A stretch of DNA of 64,000 nt from Sphingomonas xinjiangensis (GTDB taxonomy: Bacteria; Pseudomonadota; Alphaproteobacteria; Sphingomonadales; Sphingomonadaceae). Each line of letters opens with the position of its first letter. Position 1 is the first letter of the stretch. Below the pieces are notes generated by a model, which was not told the DNA's origin, searched no databases, and saw only the letters and a list, made by a program, of their open reading frames with translations. Made by a program: the position numbers and the translations under genes. Below are positions 27,379 to 35,593 of this stretch, one piece after another. The stretch lies in contig NZ_JACIJF010000003.1 in NCBI RefSeq assembly GCF_014199255.1, positions 1-64,000 of the forward strand. Direction: 5' to 3'.

Positions 27379-28403
27379 ATATTGCGATTTTGTTGTGACG
27401 CTACGCTTCGATGGCCCCATACTGGTTCGGGGCAGTGGATATACCCGTCTTCGTAGCGGATGCCTGGCTGCCGGTCGCCGGCGAGGAAGATGGGACCGTC
27501 GAGATCCACGACGTCGCAAAGCTGGCCCAGCAGGAACGCCGGCGCCATCGCCAGGCTCGATCCGACCATGTTGCCGACCATCACGTCCAGGCCCAGCGTC
27601 CGGGCGCGGCGGGCAATCGCAATCGCCTCGGTCAGTCCGCCGCACTTGTCCAGCTTGATATTGACCGTGTCGAACCGCCCAACCAGTTCGTTGAGATCGT
27701 CAAGTGCCAGCGCGCTTTCATCGGCGGCGATCGGGATGGGGGAATTGAACCCGTCGAGATCGGCCTCAGCCCCGCGGGCGAGCGGCTGCTCGAGCAAGGC
27801 GACGCCGCACTCGACCAGGACGGCAAGCAGCGGCTCAAGCTCCGCAACATCATAGCCCTGGTTGGCGTCCACGCCGATCCAGCAATCCGCCCGCGCCGCC
27901 GACACCGCCCGGACCCTGGCGGAGTCGAGCGCAAGATCGCCGGTGAGCTTGAGCTTGAGCGCGCGGGCATGGGCGTAGCTTCGTGCAGTTTCGGCCATCG
28001 CCGTGGGGCCCTCGGCACCCAACGTGAAGGTGGTGAGCAGCGGCTTGGGCTCGGGCAATCCCGCAAGCTTCCAGACCGGGGCACCGGCCTGCTTCGCTTC
28101 GAGTTCCCACCACGCGCAGTCGAGCGCATTGCGCGCCCCGCCGGGAGGCAGTGCCTGCTGTAGCTGGGCGCGGGTCATGCCATTCTGCACGTCCTGACGC
28201 ACCGTCTCCAGTGCCGCCATCATCGCGTCCGCGTCGTCGCCAAGATAATAGACGCCGCTCGCCTCGCCCCGTCCGGTGTGGAGGCCATCCGAGAGGGTGA
28301 CCACCACCACAGGAGACTCAGTGAAGACATGCCCGGCAATGCGGAACGGCCTGGCAAATGGCAGCCGCTCCACGGCGACGTCGAGCGACAGGCGCATCAC
28401 CAT
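27372..28403 (-). CDS. dgcA: Dipeptide epimerase/N-acetyl-glutamate racemase (enolase superfamily), DgcA-like
   Basis: A cytosolic enolase-superfamily enzyme of 343 residues. The acid/base lysine motif K150-L-K152, metal ligands Asp179 (VDANQGY), Glu205 (EQPLA) and Asp228 (ADES), and the second lysine motif N-I-K-L-D-K (249-253) are complete. These features define the L-Ala-D/L-Glu epimerase group. Together with dgcN nearby, N-acetyl-D-glutamate racemase (DgcA) is the better reading, although dipeptide epimerase remains possible. It begins 4 bases after the stop of the serine hydrolase upstream. The fast route to L-glutamate would let D-Glu feed central metabolism. Confidence 0.85.
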   Translation of the reverse strand: MVMRLSLDVAVERLPFARPFRIAGHVFTESPVVVVTLSDGLHTGRGEASGVYYLGDDADAMMAALETVRQDVQNGMTRAQLQQALPPGGARNALDCAWWELEAKQAGAPVWKLAGLPEPKPLLTTFTLGAEGPTAMAETARSYAHARALKLKLTGDLALDSARVRAVSAARADCWIGVDANQGYDVAELEPLLAVLVECGVALLEQPLARGAEADLDGFNSPIPIAADESALALDDLNELVGRFDTVNIKLDKCGGLTEAIAIARRARTLGLDVMVGNMVGSSLAMAPAFLLGQLCDVVDLDGPIFLAGDRQPGIRYEDGYIHCPEPVWGHRSVASQQNRNIV

Positions 28404-28407
28404 GGGC

Positions 28408-30381
28408 TCAGAACTCGATGCCGAAGGAGATCAGCTTGTAGGCCAGAGCGGTCCACAGGATGGCAGCAGCGCCAAGCACGAGTAGCACGCTCCACAGCTT
28501 GGCAAACCAGCCACGCTTGCCGCGCCACACCTGCCAGGCATACCAGAGCGCCAGGCCGAGCAGGCCGAAAAAGGCCAGCGTGCCGACCACCTGCAATAGC
28601 AGGATCAGCCAGTCCGTGGAGCCATGGCTTTCGAAATCCTCGATCCCACCAATGACCATCGTCCAGCCGACCAGCACCGCCAGCGTAAGCCAGGCGAAGC
28701 CTCGCACCGCACGGTGGGTGCGTAACGCCTCCCCTTGCAGCGCGAGCGAAGCTCCGTAGCGGCGGCGAGCGAACCAGCCCACCGGCCAGGCCAGTGCCGT
28801 CAGAAAGACGATCGCGATGCCGAACAGCAGCGCGGGCATCAGCCAGGCGGGATCGAGCGCGGCGGGCGTGGGATACCAGACCATGAAAGGCGAGACTTCG
28901 CCGAAGCTCCAGCGGGCGACCTTGCCGTCGACAACCTGTGCGGCAAGCCGCTCATGGCCATAGGCGTCCCGCCAGACGAAGGGCTCGACTTCGATCAGCT
29001 TGCGCGGGGCGCCGCCGGGGCTGGTGAGCACTGGGATGAGCGGACGGCCATCGGCGTCGAGCCCAATCTTGATGTCGCCGACCAGGCCGATGACCTTGGC
29101 GAAGTTGGAGTCCACTCGCCGGCTGTTCGTCCAGGTGCCGACCAGCAGCTTGGCATGCTCCTTGGCGGTGGGCAGTTCGACGGGCGCCTTGTTCGGCGCG
29201 GGCAGATAACGATCGGCAAATTCTTCGAACAGCGCGCCGCGCAACACGCGGGTGACGCCTTCCTTGCCGTCGCTGTTCATCGAGATGTAAAGCCCGACAT
29301 TCTCCTGCGGGAAGATCCACAGGTCGCTGTGGAAATAGAGGGTGTCGCCGCCATGTGCGATCGCGCGGCGACCATTGATCCGCTGCTCGTAAAAGCCCAG
29401 CGCCATCGTGTTGATCGCGGGGATTGCACTCGGCTGGGGTGCGTACATCCGCTGCGCCGTTGCGGGGCTGAGCAGCGGGCCGCCATTGTTCAAGTGGGCG
29501 ATCATGAACTTGGCCATGTCGCCGCCGCTGATCGCCGCCGCGCCCGCAGGGGCGAGGCCGACCAGTTCGTACTTTTGCGCTGGCCCCGAAGCAAGAAGAT
29601 AGCCCTGCGCCATGTGCGGCTTGAGTTGCGCCGGAAGCGGCTGACGGAAGCTGGCATATTGCATGCCAAGGCGGTTGAAGATGTTCTTCTCGATATAATC
29701 GTCGAACGGCATGCCCGAGACGCGCTCGACGATATAGCCGGCCAACGCCGTGGCGTAGTTCGAGTAAGCCGGGGTGCTACCAGGTTCGTATATCCGCTTG
29801 GGAATCCGGTGTTTGAGCACGTCGCCGAGGCTTGGCAGCGGCTTGTCGAAGATCATCAGCTTCTTAATCATCTCCTCAAAGCCGGCGGTGTGCGTCATGA
29901 TGTTCCGCAGCGTGACCGGCTTGCCCTGATAGGCCGGGATCTTGAAGTCGAGATACCGGTTCACGTCGGCATCGAGGTCCAATTTGCCTGCCTCGACCTG
30001 CTGCATCACAGCGGTCCACGTGTAGAGCTTGGAGGTCGATCCCGGGCGGAACAGCGTGGTAGCCGGGTCCACCGGCTTGCGCTTGGCGACATCCGAGTAA
30101 CCGAAACCGCGCTGGGTGACGACCTGGCCGCCCTTGACGATCACCACCACCGCGCCGGCAACATCACCGCGTGCGAGTGCATAGGGCATGAAGCCGTCAA
30201 GCCAGGTGTCGGCATCGGCCTTGGTGAGCGCGGGATTGCCGGCCGGGGGCGCTACTGGTGCAGGCGGAGCCTGTGTTTGCGGAATGGGCGTCAGCGGCGG
30301 CGGAGACTGGGTAAAGGCCGGTACGCCTATGGCAATGCCCAGCAATCCTGCCGCGAGCATCTTGAGCGAACGTTTCCACAT
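28408..30381 (-). CDS. Serine hydrolase (beta-lactamase family) with C-terminal membrane domain
   Basis: A protein of 657 residues. A signal peptide or anchor (MWKRSLKMLAAGLLGIAIGV) is followed by a proline-rich linker, then the penicillin-binding-type domain with S115-T-S-K118, Y206-S-N208 and H-G-G-D. A beta-rich domain covers about 395-510. Four to five hydrophobic helices from about 525 to the end suggest a membrane-bound enzyme facing the periplasm. It heads the two-gene operon with dgcA and is divergent from the XRE-cupin gene, 97 bases from the shared 42-bp element. Likely role: hydrolysis of D-residue-containing peptides. Confidence 0.85.
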   Translation of the reverse strand: MWKRSLKMLAAGLLGIAIGVPAFTQSPPPLTPIPQTQAPPAPVAPPAGNPALTKADADTWLDGFMPYALARGDVAGAVVVIVKGGQVVTQRGFGYSDVAKRKPVDPATTLFRPGSTSKLYTWTAVMQQVEAGKLDLDADVNRYLDFKIPAYQGKPVTLRNIMTHTAGFEEMIKKLMIFDKPLPSLGDVLKHRIPKRIYEPGSTPAYSNYATALAGYIVERVSGMPFDDYIEKNIFNRLGMQYASFRQPLPAQLKPHMAQGYLLASGPAQKYELVGLAPAGAAAISGGDMAKFMIAHLNNGGPLLSPATAQRMYAPQPSAIPAINTMALGFYEQRINGRRAIAHGGDTLYFHSDLWIFPQENVGLYISMNSDGKEGVTRVLRGALFEEFADRYLPAPNKAPVELPTAKEHAKLLVGTWTNSRRVDSNFAKVIGLVGDIKIGLDADGRPLIPVLTSPGGAPRKLIEVEPFVWRDAYGHERLAAQVVDGKVARWSFGEVSPFMVWYPTPAALDPAWLMPALLFGIAIVFLTALAWPVGWFARRRYGASLALQGEALRTHRAVRGFAWLTLAVLVGWTMVIGGIEDFESHGSTDWLILLLQVVGTLAFFGLLGLALWYAWQVWRGKRGWFAKLWSVLLVLGAAAILWTALAYKLISFGIEF

Positions 30382-30477
30382 CGCGCTTCCCCTTTGTGTG
30401 CCCTCTGCTCCGCACCCGGCCTGATTGCGCCGGTTTGCATCAGCGGCTAAGCTGCATCCTCATTGAACCTGTTACGC

Positions 30478-30519
30478 CTGATTGAGACATGATGATCCTA
30501 TTCGGAAAAAAGTCAAACG
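30478..30519. promoter_or_regulatory. 42-bp regulatory element, copy 2, between serine hydrolase and regulator
   Basis: This segment aligns without gaps to 27337-27378 (29/42 identical; conserved CTGAT, ATCCT and the ten-base AAGTCAAACG). Its dyad is much weaker than in copy 1. It lies 97 bases before the leftward serine hydrolase and ends directly at the GGGGGGA ribosome site of the XRE-cupin gene. Binding here could repress the hydrolase-dgcA operon and the regulator itself. Confidence 0.55.
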
Positions 30520-30529
30520 GGGGGATGCC

Positions 30530-31159
30530 ATGGCTACGCGACTAAGGGCGGAGCAACCGACGCTCGGCGCGCTGCTGCGGGCGCTGCGCGGTCGAAACGG
30601 GTGGACTCTCAAGGAGATGAGCCTGCGCAGCGGCATCCCGGTCTCGACCTTGTCCAAGGTCGAGAATGACCGTCTGACGCTGACCTACGACAAGCTGCTG
30701 CAGCTGAGCCAGCGGCTCAACATCCGCATGTCGGAGCTGTTTGCCGAAAACGACGCCAGCGCAGAGGCACCGGTGACGGCACGGCGCAGCATCGGCGACC
30801 TGGAACGCGCGGTGCGGGTAAACACCGCCAATTACGATTATTATTACCTCTGTACCGAGTTGCGCCGGAAGCGGATGATTCCGGTGATCACACGCGTACG
30901 CGCCAAATCGGTGGAAGAATTCGGTGACCTCGTCCACCATTCGGGCGAAGAATTCATCTACATCGTCAGCGGCCGCATCGTGGTCCACACCGAGTTCTAC
31001 GATCCGGTTACGCTGGAGACCGGCGAGTCGATCTATATCGACTCGAACATGGGCCATGCCTATGTGGCTGGCGAGGGATGTGACGAGGCAGTGGTGCTCG
31101 GCGTCTGTTCCAGCGCCGAGGACGGACTGATGAATTCGCTGTTGAACCTGCATAGCTAA
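30530..31159 (+). CDS. XRE-family regulator with C-terminal cupin domain
   Basis: A 209-residue regulator. The N-terminal HTH_3 spans about 12-66 (LGALLRALRGRNGWTLKEMS, L-R-S-G-I-P-V-S-T-L-S-K-V-E-N-D-R) and a cupin_2 ligand domain about 130-200 (H-H-S-G-E-E-F-I-Y-I-V-S-G ... Y-I-D-S-N-M-G-H-A-Y). Start ATG 30530 follows GGGGGGA (30519-30525); the longer frame from 30482 lacks support and would run through the regulatory element. XRE-cupin proteins often control amino-acid or amine catabolism, matching the D-Glu/peptide genes around it. Confidence 0.88.
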   Translation: MATRLRAEQPTLGALLRALRGRNGWTLKEMSLRSGIPVSTLSKVENDRLTLTYDKLLQLSQRLNIRMSELFAENDASAEAPVTARRSIGDLERAVRVNTANYDYYYLCTELRRKRMIPVITRVRAKSVEEFGDLVHHSGEEFIYIVSGRIVVHTEFYDPVTLETGESIYIDSNMGHAYVAGEGCDEAVVLGVCSSAEDGLMNSLLNLHS

Positions 31160-31522
31160 CAAAGTCGTGAGACGACTGCCCCGCAGACGGATACCTCAAG
31201 CGATCTCGACTAGTTGGACATTGCACGTGATCTAGGCGCCTGGCCTACCATTCACGCGAGGTTCTTGCCGATTTATGCCTGTAGAGGCCCGCCTTCGATC
31301 GGCGGCTCTCACGGTTAATACTTCGCTCCTGACCAGTGATGCGGGTTCACAGCCGCCGCCAGGTACAAGCCGGGAAACGTCGGTTATCACCAGATTTTAA
31401 AGCGGCGTTCCGCTATCCTCCAGTGGTCGGCTCTTTGATGGCGCCCTAAATGAATGGCGGCTTTCAGGATCGCCCGGCAGCAGGCCGAACGACCGGTTTT
31501 GGGCGAGTTGCCGACCGGCAGC
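31160..31522. other. Intergenic region at the left flank of a decayed element, no gene seen
   Basis: About 360 bases with no frame showing family motifs and no RNA gene. The left boundary of the neighbouring island remnant probably lies here. I looked for a copy of the tRNA-Thr 3' end as an attachment site and did not find one. Confidence 0.4.
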
Positions 31523-31801
31523 TCATGCGGAAAGCGGCGCTTCCGTTTTTGGGCCGCTAGTGGCCAGTCTACTTTCAGGGATGACCGCCTGTCCGGGTTT
31601 CCGCGCTGGCATCGGCGGGCGACGTACCGGCTTATCGGCCTGCAGCATGCTCCAATAGCCTTGGGGAGGCAGCAGGATGTCATGGTCCCGCAACGCCTTC
31701 GCCAGGCCGCTGCCCGTTATGCCGAGTTCAGTGCCGAGCTGTGTCATCGGCGCTGACCAGGCGAACGCGTACAGGCATGCCCGCCGATCAACGCCATTCC
31801 A
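31523..31801 (-). pseudogene. Fragment of a mobile-element-associated HTH-like protein
   Basis: The frame contains LYAFAWSAPMTQLGTELGIT, then G-S-G-L-A-K-A-L-R-D-H-D-I-L-L-P-P-Q-G-Y-W and K-P-V-R-R-P-P-M-P. This matches the recurrent pattern L-Y-x-x-V-W-S-x-P-M-x-x-L-A ... G-L-A-K ... P-P-R-G-Y-W-A of hypothetical proteins found on alphaproteobacterial mobile DNA. Those are usually longer. There is no good start codon before the homology and the frame stops early at 31523, so it looks like a remnant. Function unknown. Confidence 0.42.
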
Positions 31802-31850
31802 ACTCCCTTGAAGCAGTTCCGACCCGGTTACTCGAAGGGTGTTGCAGATA

Positions 31851-32081
31851 TTAGCGGCGCCGGGTTGCCGATCGCTTACCTTGTTTGGCGGGCACCGGGT
31901 TGTCGAACCAGGCATTGACCGCGGACTCGCGCCAGCCGGCGCAGCGCGTGCTGATCTTGATGCTGGCCGGGAAGGTGCCATCCTGCATCTTTCGATACAG
32001 GGTCGAGCGGCTGAGGCCGGTGCGCTACAATACGGTCTTGATCCGCAGGATGCGGTCGGGGGTGTCGGTCTGCATTGACAT
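31851..32081 (-). pseudogene. AlpA-family phage/ICE regulator with an in-frame amber codon
   Basis: From ATG 32081 the frame reads MSMQTDTPDRILRIKTVL, meets TAG at 32027-32025, and continues in the same frame as RTGLSRSTLYRKMQDGTFPA, then S-I-K-I-S-T-R-C-A-G-W-R-E-S-A-V-N-A-W to TAA at 31851. That is a complete AlpA-like excisionase/regulator (76 codons) apart from the one stop, which falls just before the helix-turn-helix. AlpA genes usually lie beside P4-type integrases, as here. It is inactive unless the amber codon is suppressed. Confidence 0.7.
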
Positions 32082-32983
32082 CACCTTGCATCGAGTGCGG
32101 CGCATTGCGCCGTCCTCGGCGAAACTTGGCAGGTTCGCCCAATTGGAAAAGATGCTCACTGGTGCCTGCACGGGCCTGTACGGGCCTGTACGGCTTTGGC
32201 GTCTCGAGCCTGATGGTTTCTGCAGTCGCCACCGGTCGTGGATGTCGTGCCGGGGCGTCCCACGCATCGCGGGTCGTACGAATCTCGGCGTCGAGTCGCT
32301 GCGCCTACTCGCGGCCGATGGTGCCCCTGGCAACGTCTCTATGCCCCCCCAGGCGAACTGTTGCCCTGGTTTTGGGCGAACTGCTGAGCTCCTTACGGAG
32401 CGTCCTTGCGTCACAACCTTTTGGGGAATGCCTTCCGGTCGAGCCTCGGTCTCGACCGACCCCATCTGCGGGGAGCGGGGCTCCCCGCAACGCCCCTCAG
32501 ATGGAGCGGGGCTGCGGACGCACACTGCCGGCGTCTGCGCGCCGGACAGGGTGCGGCGCCTGATTGCGGCCCCGCGGCACTCCGGCGCCGCGGACGGGCG
32601 GCGCGCCCGGTTTCGGCGCGGACGACATCTGCCGCCCGGCGCTCGAAGCCCGGTTCGACGCCGCGGTTCCGCCCGCTCTGCCGGTGGGCCCGCCTTTGTT
32701 GCGCGGCGGCTTCGCCGCCGGGTGATGCGGGCGGCGCTCGCTGCTAGGCCCGCCCGCGGCCCCGGCAAGCCGGGCTGCGCCCGGCTCCTCCGCTGCGCTG
32801 CGGCCCTGCGGGTGCCGGGCCCGCTTCGCGCGGGCCTTTCCGTTCGCCGATGCCGCCCCACCCCCGCGTCCGGGGGCCATGCTGGCTTTTGGGGCGGTGC
32901 TGGAGGCTTGCGATGGTTCCTCTTCACACTGCTTGGGACAGCGGCGACCGCCGGATGTGCGCGATGCCGCGCGGGGGGCGGCC
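32082..32983. other. GC-rich region inside the decayed element, no supported gene
   Basis: Long open frames cross this stretch on both strands but have Arg/Ala/Gly-rich translations typical of shadows in GC-rich DNA. A short tandem repeat (CGGGCCTGTA twice, about 32173-32192) and GC-rich hairpins such as GGCGGCTTCGCCGCC lie within it. It may be the untranslated leader of the DUF2958 gene. Confidence 0.4.
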
Positions 32984-33211
32984 ATGACGCTCCTCCCGGA
33001 AGCGCTCCGCGTGGTACTGCGCGCCAATGCCGAAGCGCGTCGCGTCGCCGAGGACCGCAACGCCGACGAGGCCGACCCGATGCCGCTGGTAAAGCTGTTC
33101 AACCCCTGCGGTGCGGCGACGTGGCTCGCGACCGAGCTCGGCGAGGATGGTGACACCTTGTTTGGACTCGCCGATCTCGGCTTCGGCTGCCCTGAACTCG
33201 GCTATTTCATG
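32984..33211 (+). pseudogene. DUF2958 gene, 3' part missing
   Basis: From ATG 32984 the frame gives MTLLPEALRVVLRANAEARR ... M-P-L-V-K-L-F-N-P-C-G-A-A-T-W-L-A-T-E-L ... L-F-G-L-A-D-L-G-F-G-C-P-E-L-G-Y, the conserved first 75 residues of DUF2958 proteins found on conjugative plasmids and ICEs. After G-Y-F-M the homology stops; the following DNA is the complement of an integrase gene. The family normally continues for about 40 residues more. A deletion has thus joined two genes tail to tail near 33211. Confidence 0.68.
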
Positions 33212-33841
33212 GTGCTTCACCTGCGGCGCTGTCAGCGCGCCGCGCAGAATATCGGCCGGGTTCTTCTCTGTCCGCAGAGTAGCGAAGCCGTAGCGGAAGA
33301 CACGTCCGGCAAAGGCACGCAGCCGCACCGCAGTCTCATGATGGCCGCGGCGTTCGACGCGCTTGAGCACGTCGAGCAGCTTATGCGGCGTTATCGATGC
33401 GATCGGCCGCTTGGCGATCTTGGCGAGCAGCTCGAGGAACCAGCGCGCCTTCTTGATGGTGGCTGGCGCGCGCGCCTCGCGCTCCATCTTCTGGATGTAC
33501 TCCTCGGCAACCAGCGCGAAGGTCGTCTTCGCCGCCAGCTCAGCCTCAAGCCGCTTCTGCCGCTTCTGCCGCTTCTGCCGCTTCTGCCGCTTGACCTCCA
33601 CCGGATCGATCCCGTCGTCCAGCTCGCCCTTGGCCTCGTCACGGTTCCGACGGGCCTGCGACAAGGTCACCTGAGGGAAGCTGCCGAGCGAAAGCTTCCG
33701 TTCGATGCCGCAGCAGCGATAGCGGAAGCGCCAGAGCAGCGCTCCGGACGGCTGGACAAGCAGGTAGAGCCCGTCCGAATCGAAAACCCTGAACGGCCGA
33801 GCCGCGGGTTTGAGCGCCTGAATCTGCACCACGTTAAGCAT
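33212..33841 (-). pseudogene. P4-type tyrosine integrase, catalytic domain missing
   Basis: From ATG 33841, with AAGGAGG eight bases upstream, the frame gives a DUF4102 arm-binding domain (MLNVVQIQALKPAARPFRVF, D-S-D-G-L-Y-L-L-V-Q-P-S-G) and a SAM-like core-binding domain to about residue 205 (F-R-Y-G-F-A-T-L-R-T-E-K-N-P-A-D). It then enters DNA belonging to the DUF2958 gene. The R-H-R-Y catalytic domain is absent, so it cannot recombine. It sits 152 bases from the 3' end of tRNA-Thr, the usual position of an integrase next to its attachment site. The frame stays open to 32924 by chance. Confidence 0.75.
33551..33592. repeat. 9-bp tandem repeat inside the integrase remnant
   Basis: CCGCTTCTG occurs four times in a row plus a partial fifth unit. 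On the minus strand it codes for an expanded R-Q-K run between the arm-binding and core-binding domains. Slippage in a coding sequence is the simplest cause. Confidence 0.85.
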
Positions 33842-33992
33842 GGGGCCACGCCTCCTTGCATGTTCGTGGCCCCACGTTTTGTGGCCCCCTTCGAGTGGGC
33901 CATGGCGGAACATAATGGGAAAATATGGGACCGCGCAGTTCCCATAATACCGCAGGATTCCACGGTTTTCTAGTGATGTTCTGGGTATGTAC

Positions 33993-34068
33993 TGGTGCCG
34001 CTTACAGGACTCGAACCTGTGACCCCCGCATTACGAATGCGATGCTCTACCAACTGAGCTAAAGCGGC
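33993..34068 (-). tRNA. tRNA-Thr (anticodon CGT)
   Basis: Read from 34068 leftwards it folds as a standard cloverleaf. The acceptor stem GCCGCTT pairs with AAGCGGC (33997-34003). The D-loop contains AGCTCAGTTGGTAGAGC, the anticodon arm contains TTCGTAA with anticodon CGT, and the T-arm contains GGTTCGA. The discriminator is A and a CCA end is encoded (33993-33995). It decodes ACG threonine codons. Its 3' end faces an integrase remnant, so it probably served as an integration site. Confidence 0.95.
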
Positions 34069-34254
34069 CCTGCCCGATGCCGATCGCATCCGGAAAGAGC
34101 GGCGCGCTTACCAACCCGCAACGGCGCTGACAAGAGATTCCGCACGCCGCGCGTCTCCGTATCTTTTGCACGCGCACTTTACGCGTCGTTTACCACGCAG
34201 CGTGCACAAACCGCGCTCTTGTGTGACGGGCCTCGCCCGCAGTGGAGTACGTGC

Positions 34255-35520
34255 ATGGATATGACCCACGGCATGAACGATCCCTTCGACTCGTATCCCG
34301 AAGTCGATGCGGACGAAGCCGTTGCGGATCGTCCGCTGGAGATCGGCACCGACGAGCGGCGGATGCACGTGCGCGCCTATAACTACTGGGTGTCGCTGCT
34401 GCAGGGCCGTCCTTATCCCTCTATCAAGGACCTTCACCCGGGCAACATCGTCGATTTCGGGCCCAACAGCGTGTTGCTCGATTTCAGCCGCGGCGTGGAT
34501 GATCCGGAGATCCGCTATCTCGGTGCTGCGCTGCGCGAAGAGTGTGGCCTGGGCGTCGGGCTCAAGCGAGTCGCCGAAGTGCCCAGCCGCTCGCTGCTGT
34601 CGCGCCTCACCGATCATTACCTCCAGATCATCGCCAATCGTGCGCCGATCGGATTTGAAGCCGAGTTCGTCGGGCAGCGCGGGCACAATACGCTGTATCG
34701 CGGCATCCTGATGCCCTTCTCGTCGGACGAGGAGAAGATCGACTTCATCTATGGCGTGATCAACTGGAAGGAGCTGGTCGACGCAGACATGCAGGCGCGC
34801 CTGAACGCGGAGGTCGAGGCGTCGCGTCGCGCCGCTCCGACGCCTTCTGCGGCTCCCATCTGGGCCGACGGCCCGAGCAGCGGCTTCGGCGAGCACGCGG
34901 AAACGCCGGACACCGGCGGCGAAACGGAACCGCAGTCGCTGCTGGACCAATTGAGCCTGGCGCGCGACTCCGCGGCAGCCGCGCGGACATCCGACACGCG
35001 CAGCCGCGCCGCGCTGTATCGCGCGCTCGGCCACGCCTATGATTTCGCGCTTGCGACCGAACGGGATCGCCAGGGCTATATCGGGCTGCTCAACGAGTAT
35101 GGCCTGACGCTTCAGGCACGCGCCCCGATGACGCCGCCGGTGAAACTCGTCTTCGGCGCCGATTACGACAAGACGCGCGTGACTGAATTCGCCGCCGTGC
35201 TGAATCACGCCAAGCGCAAGGCAGTCCCGCTGCACGGCCTGCGCGGATTCCTCGACGAGGCGGAAGGCGGCATCAAGGCTATCGTGAAGGCCGAGCGCGA
35301 ACATCGCCGGCCCGCGGTCAAGCGTGACGCGTTCGCCCAGGCGACCGCGGAACTGCGCAGCCGCGCGCCGCTTGCCCACGTACAGATCGATGCGGACGGC
35401 GCCGCCGGCGATTTCGTGGTGCTGCTGGCGCGCGCCGGGGATCATGGGCTCGACATCGTCGCAAAGGTGGAGGACGACGCGGGCTTGACCGAGCGCGCGA
35501 TCCGCAGGGCGGCTGCCTAA
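34255..35520 (+). CDS. PAS-like domain protein
   Basis: A 421-residue protein starting at ATG 34255, with GGAG seven bases upstream. Residues about 35-175 resemble the PAS_5 domain (Y-N-Y-W-V-S-L-L-Q-G-R-P-Y-P-S-I-K-D-L-H-P ... V-L-L-D-F-S ... I-R-Y-L-G-A-A-L). The second half is helical and lacks a recognised kinase, cyclase or HTH domain. No signal peptide or membrane helix is visible, so it is probably cytosolic. It precedes the NAD-glutamate dehydrogenase by 73 bases and may be co-transcribed. The signal sensed is unknown. Confidence 0.7.
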   Translation: MDMTHGMNDPFDSYPEVDADEAVADRPLEIGTDERRMHVRAYNYWVSLLQGRPYPSIKDLHPGNIVDFGPNSVLLDFSRGVDDPEIRYLGAALREECGLGVGLKRVAEVPSRSLLSRLTDHYLQIIANRAPIGFEAEFVGQRGHNTLYRGILMPFSSDEEKIDFIYGVINWKELVDADMQARLNAEVEASRRAAPTPSAAPIWADGPSSGFGEHAETPDTGGETEPQSLLDQLSLARDSAAAARTSDTRSRAALYRALGHAYDFALATERDRQGYIGLLNEYGLTLQARAPMTPPVKLVFGADYDKTRVTEFAAVLNHAKRKAVPLHGLRGFLDEAEGGIKAIVKAEREHRRPAVKRDAFAQATAELRSRAPLAHVQIDADGAAGDFVVLLARAGDHGLDIVAKVEDDAGLTERAIRRAAA

Positions 35521-35593
35521 ACACGCCAGGACCGGCAACTTTTCGCGCTGCTCAAGCCTTGAGGTAGAAACTCGAGGGGAGCATAGCACGCCC

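Noticed and set aside
28735..30450. A 571-codon open frame antisense to the membrane serine hydrolase
   Set aside because: No recognisable domain; codon pattern mirrors the sense gene with SxxK and YSN motifs.
31160..31523. Search for a second tRNA-Thr 3'-end copy (attachment site) left of the integrase
   Set aside because: No stretch matching the tRNA 3' end was seen by eye; a computed search for the 33993-34020 sequence would settle it.
31885..33153. A 422-codon plus frame across the decayed element
   Set aside because: Composition is shadow-like, it crosses the complement of the AlpA pseudogene and overlaps the DUF2958 frame.
33551..33592. The tandem repeat as a CRISPR-like or origin iteron array
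   Set aside because: Units are 9 bp, contiguous, in frame within an integrase, with no spacers.
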